From Erythroxylum novogranatense (taxonomy: Eukaryota; Streptophyta; Magnoliopsida; Malpighiales; Erythroxylaceae): a stretch of DNA of 64,000 nt. Under the pieces are notes generated by a model that worked only from the letters and a program-made list of their open reading frames with translations, made no database searches and had not been told where the DNA came from. The translations under genes and the position numbers were made by a program. Position 1 is the first letter of the stretch. Each line of letters opens with the position of its first letter. Below, piece after piece: positions 56,679-64,000 of the stretch. The stretch lies in NCBI GenBank assembly GCA_029891385.1, contig CM057228.1, forward strand, positions 24,672,809 to 24,736,808, in the 5' to 3' direction.

Positions 56679-59541
56679 TGTTGGACCCGCTTCAGAGCCC
56701 AATCGATGTCGAATCCCGCTTCCTAATCCGACTCTGAATCAGAAACATGAAACTTGATTATCTTTTCTTGTAAGGTTTATTTCACTTAACCCTAATTGAA
56801 TGTTAATTTCTCTTGTAAATCATGTCCTTAAGACTCTTGCTTTATTTAAGACAAGAATCGCTTCAATCGGAGTCATGTAACTCAAGATATGCTCCAAACA
56901 CCTAAAGGAGCTCCTACCCGAAACATGCTCTCTTAACTGACCTCTCACTTGCTTTATTTCAAACTTCCTCAATTTAACTCCAATTGATACCAATTTCTGT
57001 AGCAAGAAATATACAAGTCTTAGGAAGCTAATGGTTCAAACCTCACCTCAATTTAAGGCCGGATGAGGGATTTATTCCCAAAACAATAGACCATGATCAC
57101 TTCCAAAATTCAAATGGAATTCTTTTGGCGCGATTCTCATAACTTTTAATCTAGAGGTCTGGTTGTGTTCAATCTTTCACCATTTGAAAGTAGACATCTA
57201 GATCTACAACTCTTATGAAGACTACAAAACCAAATTCGGCCTCTAACAATGCTCAAAACACTTGACTAACAACTCGACTTATGCTGGAAAATAGCCTATA
57301 ACTCGACTTATGCTGAACAACTCGACTTATCGAGACAAATAAGTCGACTTATCGAGACAAAAAGGTCGACTTATCACTAACAAGTCGACTTATGGGGGCT
57401 GGAGACCAATAACTCGACTTATATGGACCAATAACTCGACTTATGACTATCCTGAACTTGATCCTAACCCTCTACACTCTCTCTTGACTTAACTCTAACA
57501 CCATGAACACTCCTAACCTTTCTAAATCTATCCATAACATCATGAATACTTTTAATCCTCTCAAATCATTCATTCCACTCTCAACATACTATAATCTCAC
57601 TTGTACTAACATCATCCTCCTACTCACATGAATTTCAAAGCCATTCCATACAACTTTGGAAACTATGTTTAAACATGGGAATAAATGGTTGTGAAAGACC
57701 ATGGTAAATCATAATTCATGCATTTCATTTACATTCAACACAAGTAGCTCACAATGCTTTAGTGGGTATTTCAAGCCCTTTTACAACATGGTTCAAAACA
57801 CACTTCCAAAATGCTACTGTTTTCTCAAAATGCATCTAAAGCATTGTTTACAACAAAATCATGAAATACAAAGACAAAACACTAAGATCTTGGAGTATGC
57901 CTTGAGCTCATTCTTCGAGATCCAGATCTTCACCTGGAGATGGGACGGAAAGTGGGGGTGAGCTTTCGCTCGTGGGTAACACGTTTATATTTATACTACT
58001 AAGCTGAATCTATTCATTATTCATACTGTTTGCAATATTCTCATTAACAAATCTTATAACTTGCATTTCACAAATTCATCAAGCTAACAACAAAATTTCA
58101 TGATTCATGCATTCATCATTCTTGCTAACATATGCTAACACATAATCACATAGCTGATGGTTTGAAAAGTCCACGGGTTATCTTGATGAGCTACAAGTGT
58201 AGTCATATGTCGAGGAGTTCAAAAAGAACATCCTATGCCACTATCGGCAGCAAGGGAGAAGGCTATCTTGGTCAACGCACGTGACTCTGTTTGGTGGACT
58301 TAACTAACCCACATAACACTGAATTTTATGCATAAAACTGGGCTTTTATTGCCCACTAGCTGAATTTCTGAAATGGATTTTCATGCAATCCATATAGCTG
58401 ATTTTCTGAAAATGCTTTTCATGCTTAGCTCAAATGTCATAATCTCATTAATATTCATTCTCATTCAATTCATGACTTTATCAAGCAATGTCAAGCAATG
58501 TCATATACTATCAAGTTCTCATATAATGGCATTCATACATCTATTATACTCAATCAATTCATCTCCCAATAATTTGAAAGAACATACTTTCTTTAATTAA
58601 AGTAGTATTTATCACTTACTAGCATAAAGATAAAATGAAACTCACCTTATATCCTTGCTTAAGCTTGCCTAAGGAAGCTCCTCTTCTTGTTCTCCCTTCT
58701 TCTTGTCCTCCTTCATTTATAACAAGAAAAGAACCTTACATCACTTAGGGTTTCTAAAATTGAAAACCCAATGAACTTTAATCATGAAATTAACTCTAGA
58801 ATCACTAAACCCACTCCATTCTTAGTCTTTCTAATCCATAACCCAAGCAAAAGCTTAACCTTAACCAAGAAGCTTACCTTGAATCTTCACTAAACCAAGT
58901 GATTTCTTGGTTCAAAAGGAAGCTCTAGCCTTCCTCCACACTTTTAACTCTTGGACTTTCTTCAAAATCTTACCCAAACTCTTGGAAAATCACAAACTTA
59001 ACCAAGCTCTTCTTCTTTTCTCCTCACCACCGAAACTTCTCTCCCTCTCCCTTTGATTTTCGTTTCTTTCCTTCTTTTCCTACTACTCACTTATTTCTTC
59101 TCTTCTTTATACTTTCTTCCATTTTAACTTAAGCCCATAAGGCCTAAGCCCATTTACTCCTCCTTCATCTTCCTTTCCTTTCTTATTTCCTTATACTACT
59201 TTCATTTAACTTAAGCCCAAGCCCAAGTTCACTTCTTCTAAATCCCTTTCTTCCTACATCATTTCCTCTTTAACTTACTCAAGCCCATTTGTTCTTTTAA
59301 AGCCCAACTTATTCCTCTTTTCTTTTCCTACTTCATTCAAGTCCAACTAACACATTTAATACATGCTATCTAACTCATTTAAGCACATTTACTTATTACC
59401 TAACTCATTTATGTTATTACATGCTAATTAATTCCATATGCTATTTAATGCTATCATATTAAATTCATGCTAACTCAATTTCTTAATTAGTCTAATTATG
59501 CTTAATTAAAAAATTAAATAAAAAAAAATTCGGGGCTAATA
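56679..59541 (-). repeat. 5' LTR of element F
   Basis: Sister of 48997-51869. Long identical stretches with a substitution roughly every 100 bp by eye. Indels cluster at its first ~80 bases (56679-56750) and at 58185-58290. Confidence 0.9.
57269..57446 (-). repeat. AAGTCGACTTAT array, 5' LTR of F
   Basis: Copy-for-copy match to 49591-49768, with one substitution seen (CCGG to CTGG). Confidence 0.85.
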
Positions 59542-59546
59542 TTCCA
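59542..59546. repeat. Target-site duplication of F, right copy (TTCCA)
   Basis: Exact match to 48992-48996. Confidence 0.85.
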
Positions 59547-61114
59547 GATTCGTTACGGACTAGGAAAAGAGGTCTACAATTGAGGATAATTATAGGAATT
59601 AGAATTGATTTAAGTGACATTGATTTATAGAGAATAAAGTCGATTATGGTTCATGGTGTGACCTAAATATTGAATTGAGACAATTAGAGTTTTAATTGGG
59701 ATTCTCAATAGAGGTTTTGACCCAATGGATAGGAAATATGAATTGAGGAAATTGAACTGAATTTTATGATTGGATCCATTATTGTCTATCAATTGAGCAA
59801 AGAGTTAGAATGGGACATAAGAGTTCAAAATTGGATTTTAGCGCCGGGAAAATTGTGAACATGCGTTGTACATAATTTCACTGAGACATATGTATTACTG
59901 AATTATTTAATCGAGCATCTAGTAATGGACCGTGTTTCTTCGTTATAGAGGCCGTTGGATCGTCATTCCACGGACATTGTTGAAACTTCCAGCAAGAGCT
60001 CGGAAGTTCTGGTGAGTAACCTAGTTGGTTTCTCAAATTCTCGATCGCTTAAATGCTCAACGTGAATTACTTGCCAAATGTGAAATTGTATGATTATCAA
60101 ATATATATGATCGGATGGTATGCCTCTCAGATTAGGCGTGAAATTGCATGATCACTTTCTCAGATCGACTCAATTATCAGATTCTTGAGAAATACAATAT
60201 CGGGCTTTTATACCCATACATCGAATCTTGAATCATCAATTATCGAACATCGCATTGCATGCATAAATGCATGATCGATAATGGAATGTGACCCAAGTTG
60301 TTATTATCACTAAAGAGCCTCGAGCTCGAACATCAGATTGACGTGCCTCGAGCCCGAGGGAAAAATCTCGACGCGTCCTCCATCGAACACCGATGAGCAT
60401 TTGGACACAATATTGAATAAGCGGAAAGAGTCTCATATGCATTATATACATGGTGATTGAATTGCCAAATTGTGTGATGATTATGAATCGCGTGATGCCA
60501 TGATTTCTTTGTAAATTGTGATGTGATATCAAAGCGCTCTATGCTCCGTAATATTGTCACCGATATCGTATAATCGTTATAAACTATCGTAAATTGTTAT
60601 ATAATCTCGTTAATTGAATATTCCTGCATCTATGTCAGATTTAATTTGCGTAATGCATGATTTGAGTGAACCATCGATGATGGTTTCTCATCGAGTTCGC
60701 AAACTCACCCAAAATTGCATCTAATTTTTCAGATCGATAGAGTAGACCCTAGCTCAGGAGATAGCCTTTTCCTACAGGCGAAGACGTCTTTGGCGAAGCG
60801 TGATGGCACATGTGTCGGCCACCGGGTTGGATTTTGAGGATGACTTAGATAGATGTCAGACGGTTTCCTTTTGGTTTTGTTTAGGGGTGATAGACTTGTC
60901 TATTCCTTTTGGATGACCGTATTGATATGGCTGCCATGATAAGATTATTTTGGACTTTTAAAAGTTACTGATTTCTGATATTTGGTTTTAATTATTGCGA
61001 TGCCATGTGGATATTATTGGGAAAATGTTCTGGTAGTACACCTTTATCGTGGGATACGTGTCGGAGCGACCTTCGGGTTTCCTGATGTGTATCCTACGGT
61101 GAGGGGGCGCTACA
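59547..61114 (+). repeat. 5' LTR of element E, second piece
   Basis: Continues the 'GATTCGTTACGGACTAGG' block that Z and C have uninterrupted. It ends GAGGGGGCGCTACA before the primer site. With the first piece the LTR is about 2.77 kb. Confidence 0.85.
59944..60732 (+). promoter_or_regulatory. Intron-like leader module in LTR of E
   Basis: Inverted repeat AACTTCC...GGAAGTT, donor GGTGAGTAACC with GT at 60012, acceptor AATTTTTCAG ending at 60732, giving 721 nt. AACCATC-GAT-GATGGTT and GAGTT/AACTC pairs lie at about 60668-60710. Confidence 0.55.
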
Positions 61115-61119
61115 TTAAG

Positions 61120-61134
61120 TGGTATCAGAGCATG
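61120..61134 (+). promoter_or_regulatory. Primer-binding site of element E
   Basis: TGGTATCAGAGCATG, five bases after the LTR end (spacer TTAAG). Confidence 0.85.
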
Positions 61135-61222
61135 GTTTGACATCTTTTGGGCATAGTGTATTGTTAGGCTTGAATCACTGTAAGCATAGCAGAACTGATC
61201 GGAATTTCTTGTCTGTTTTAGG

Positions 61223-62480
61223 TCATCCGTTCTTGGAGATCGAGTTGAACAACCAGCTGACCTGGAATCGGTAGGAGCTAGTAGGGAGTCTCCTATGCCT
61301 CGTTCAGAGGAGTTGCCTCCTCGAGTTCCTGTAAGATGGGAACGGAGATATGATCAACTGCGTAAGCAGGGGGCGGTTGACTTCTGTGGCAGCACCGACC
61401 CTGCGGAGGTTGAGGGATGGCTATAGAGGACAGAGAGAGTCCTCGATCAGATGGACTGTGACCCGAATGAGCGTTTCAATTACGCGGTTTCTCTCGCTCT
61501 GTGGTCTTGCATATCGATGGTGGAAGATCGCCCCGCAAAGCACCACTGTGCCCCGCACATCGACATGGGATGATTTTCTGAGGGCGTTCAAGGACAATTT
61601 CATGCCCAAGATTTATCTAGAGATGAAGTTACAGGAGTTCTTAGACCTGAGACAGGGGCAGTTGACCGTGGCGGACTATGAGGTGCGGTTCAACGAGTTA
61701 GTGGTATATGCTTCTTCACTGGTGGCTTCTGAGGCTGACAAGTGTCGGCGTTTTGAGGGCGGACTCAACTGAGATCCGTACCTATTGGCTAGATCGATAT
61801 GGGCACTTTATTGAGTTGAGGGTCAAAGAATGAGGATAGAGCACCCGAGACAACGTGTGACCGAGACTGAACATGGGACCAGGCATAAGAGATCCAGTGA
61901 CAGCTAGGGCAGTGCTGACAGAGGGTTCAGCAAGCGACAGAGTAGGCCCTTCCGATCTGCAGGAGGGGCTAGACAGACTGGTTATGGCCAGAGGGGCAGA
62001 TTCGTACAGACTGTTAGTGGTGGCGGCAGTGCCAGAGTTTCAGGGCAGTCTGCTCCTTTATGTGAGCATTGTGGCAAGAGACAAAGTGGAGAGTGTCGAT
62101 GGCTTTCTGGAGCCTGTTTGAGGTGTGATTCGATGGACCACCTAGTGAGGAACTGCCTAGAGACTTTGGGAGCCCAGTCTGCTATGACTGGAAGATCAGG
62201 CAGCAATACCCCGGTGCAGCAGAGCCGTGGAGGTGGATCGGGATGGAGAGGCCGAGGCCGAGGTCGAGCAGAGGGGTCCGCAGTGAGGTCAGAGGGACCA
62301 AGCAGACAGCAGTCGCAGGCTAGGGTCTATGTCATGACTCGGCAGGAGGCCCAGGATTCCCCGGATGTTGTTGCGGGTATGCTTCTTATTCGGTCTTCAA
62401 GCATATGCATTGTTGGATCTGGATCCACTCATTCCTTCATTGCACCGCATTTAGCATGTAGACCGCATGGGATAGGCAGA
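61223..62480 (+). pseudogene. gag: Element E gag and linker
   Basis: Coding similarity to C's Gag begins at 61223, right after TCTGTTTTAG, with no ATG at that point. Visible are ASRESPMPRSEELPPRVPV, VEGWL then TAG (61424-61426), RTERVLDQMDC, a shift near 61500, then TWDDFLRAFKDNFMP and RRFEGGLN (61560-61772). More shifts occur in 61770-62080. A first finger near 62058-62095 and the knuckle CLRCDSMDHLVRNC (62118 region) lead into a Gly/Arg-rich linker and the protease Asp near 62415. A one-base loss breaks the D-x-G-S-T-H-S-F word. Not functional as it stands. Confidence 0.8.
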
Positions 62481-62838
62481 GGTTACAGTATGGGTTAGAG
62501 GTGAGTACACCTCAGGTAGTACGATCGTATTGGGAGAGGTGCGTATGGGATGTCAGTTTGGATCAATCGAGCGATTTTGAGTGCCGATCCGATCATTTTG
62601 GCTCGAGGAGATTGACGTGATATTGGGGATGGATTGGTTGATCGCTTCATAGGGCTATCATGGATCGTTATACCAAGGAGGTTGTATTGAATCTCTGGTC
62701 AGCCCAGAGCCGTGTTTCGAGGAGTTAGTCAGCAAAGTGCCAGCCGAGGATGATATCCTTCGAGTGCCCCGAGATTGATGCAGGAGGTTGTGAGGCCTAT
62801 CCGCTCACGAAGGGATTCCGAGTAGAGATGAGATTGCG
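62481..62838 (+). pseudogene. pol: Element E protease C-terminal part, frameshifted
   Basis: Continues from the protease: LEVSTP (62500), a VLGEV-like word, and a 'LGMDWL' motif near 62620-62640 are legible only by changing frame several times. The contrast with the clean frame that follows is abrupt. Confidence 0.7.
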
Positions 62839-64000
62839 GATGTTCCCGTAGTAAGGAAATTTCCAGATGTGTTTCCCGAGGAGTTACCGGGATTGCCGCC
62901 AGAGCGGGAGACCGAGTTTGAGATTGATCTTGTTCCCGGTACAACCCCTATATCGATTCCTCCGTATAGGATGGCAACGGTGAAACTGAAAGAGCTTAAG
63001 GCTCAATTGCAGGAGTTACTAGATAAGGGGTTCATTAGACCGAGTGTTTCGCTTTGGGGAGCTCCGGTATTGTTTGTGAAGAAGAAGGACGGGACACTGA
63101 GACTGTGTATCGATTATAGGCAGTTGAATCGGGTAACAGTAAAGAATAAGTATCCACTGCCTAGGATTGACGATCTATTTGATCAGTTGCAGGGAGCTCA
63201 GGTGTTCACTAAATTGGATATGAGATCAGGCTATTACCAGTTGAGGATTGCAGAGGCCGATGTGCATAAGAGTGCCTTCAGGAGCAGGTACGGGCATTTC
63301 GAGTTCCTAGTGATGCCGTTTGGGTTGACTAATGCCCCGGCAGCCTTCATGGCTTTGATGAATAAAGTTTTTCAGCCCTACCTGGACCGGTTCGTGATAG
63401 TATTTATTGATGATATACTGATTTATTCAAAGAATAGGCAGGAGCACGCTGAGCATCTGAGGATTGTTCTACAGGTTATGAGCGAGAGACAGCTGTTCGC
63501 TAAATTCACTAAGTGTGAATTTTGGCTAGATCAGATTGTATTTCTAGGGCACGTGGTGTCCGGTGAGGGTATCCAGGTGGATCCTCACAAGATCGAGGCA
63601 GTTATGAGTTGGGAGATTCCGAGGAGTGTGCCAGAGTTGCGGAGTTTCCTAGGACTGGCCGGATATTACCAGAGGTTCGTCGAGGGGTTTTCGTTGATCT
63701 CCGCCCCTTTGACGAAGCTATTGAGGAAGAATGTGTCGTTTAGATGGTCTGAGGAGTGCCAGAAGAGCTTTGAAGAGCTGAAACATTGGTTGACTACCGC
63801 ACCGGTGTTAGGTATTCCTTCTAGTACTGGAGGCTTCATAGTGTACAGTGATGCCTCGCATCAGGGGTTGGGTTGTGTACTGATGCAGCATGGGAGAGTT
63901 ATAGCGTACGCCTCGAGACAGTTGAGGTCTCACGAGGTGAATTATCCAGTGCATGATTTGGAGTTGGCAGCAGTAGTGTTTGCTCTGAAGATCTGGAGAC
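62839..64000 (+). CDS. pol: Element E reverse transcriptase and RNase H (open to window end)
   Basis: Codons in the frame starting at 62839 are open for 387 residues to the end of the window, so there is no visible stop. [83 protein letters not shown] and [10 protein letters not shown] with the two catalytic Asp. The thumb has [16 protein letters not shown]. RNase [27 protein letters not shown] and the catalytic-Glu word [13 protein letters not shown]. It is about 90% like C by eye. No lesion seen in this stretch; the upstream frame is broken, so expression as a polyprotein is doubtful. Confidence 0.9.

Larger units (their letters stand above)
48997..59541 (-). mobile_element. Element F: complete minus-strand chromovirus in E's LTR
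   Basis: 10.5 kb with LTRs 48997-51869 (2873 bp) and 56679-59541 (2863 bp), a primer site, gag, protease, RT, RNase H, integrase, chromodomain and polypurine tract in the right order on the minus strand. TTCCA duplications flank it. The sense LTR begins TATTAGCCCCG, not the usual TG, and ends GGTCCAACA. The LTRs are nearly identical outside a few indel clusters, so it is among the youngest insertions here, yet its coding region is heavily frameshifted. Confidence 0.9.
47798..64000 (+). mobile_element. Element E: Ty3/gypsy, inserted in D and split by F; runs off the window
   Basis: 5' LTR in two pieces (47798-48996 and 59547-61114), primer site, gag with shifts, and RT-RNase H open to the last base. 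Its LTR family is that of solo LTR Z. The left flank is GATACG in D's integrase. The right edge is not in view. Confidence 0.85.

Overview
The window looks like repeat-dense flowering-plant DNA. It is AT-rich, has no ordinary host gene that I can support, and is almost entirely nested Ty3/gypsy LTR retrotransposons. Zinc-knuckle Gag, aspartic protease, RT, RNase H and integrase are recognisable by eye, and C-terminal chromodomains appear in two copies, pointing to chromoviruses of the Tekay/Del type (inference). Wherever a primer-binding site can be read it resembles TGGTATCAGAGC, the 3' end complement of initiator tRNA-Met. I cannot name the species.

Left third (1-26527). Relics of a long LTR (601-1330, 1641-2674) are cut by a solo LTR Z (2675-5687). 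Seventeen bases further on is a complete minus-strand element A (5705-17833): two 4.3-kb LTRs, a 3.5-kb interior with no gag-pol, and a perfect 5-bp target duplication (ATGCG). This is the architecture of a LARD (large retrotransposon derivative). Next comes a decayed minus-strand gypsy element H (gag 18056-19200, LTR beyond it). H's LTR is split by a plus-strand solo LTR of the A family (21298-25335) with a perfect ATACC duplication. A LINE-type RNase H relic (26094-26527) borders the next element.

Right two thirds (26528-64000). Element B (LTR 26528-31180, gag-pol to 33636) is interrupted in its RT by element C (33637 to about 40895). C's 3' LTR is cut short and fused to a truncated LTR of D, a close relative of B. 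D carries a small copia-like non-autonomous element G in gag (42029-44164, duplication CTTCT). D is then split in integrase by E (from 47798). E's 5' LTR is in turn split by a complete minus-strand chromovirus F (48997-59541, duplication TTCCA). E resumes at 59547 and leaves the window with an open RT/RNase H frame.

Most interesting signals. The LTRs share a modular non-coding layout. (i) Five copies of a ~180-bp unit with nearly the same spacing occur in the A and B families. (ii) A slot is filled in each family by a different short array of CpG-bearing, near-palindromic words. (iii) A 0.7-0.87-kb block is bounded by a consensus 5' splice site and a TTTTTCAG-like acceptor, with conserved hairpins just before the acceptor. 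Separately, small indels cluster around GC-rich words in otherwise near-identical LTR pairs, which may be an assembly artefact.
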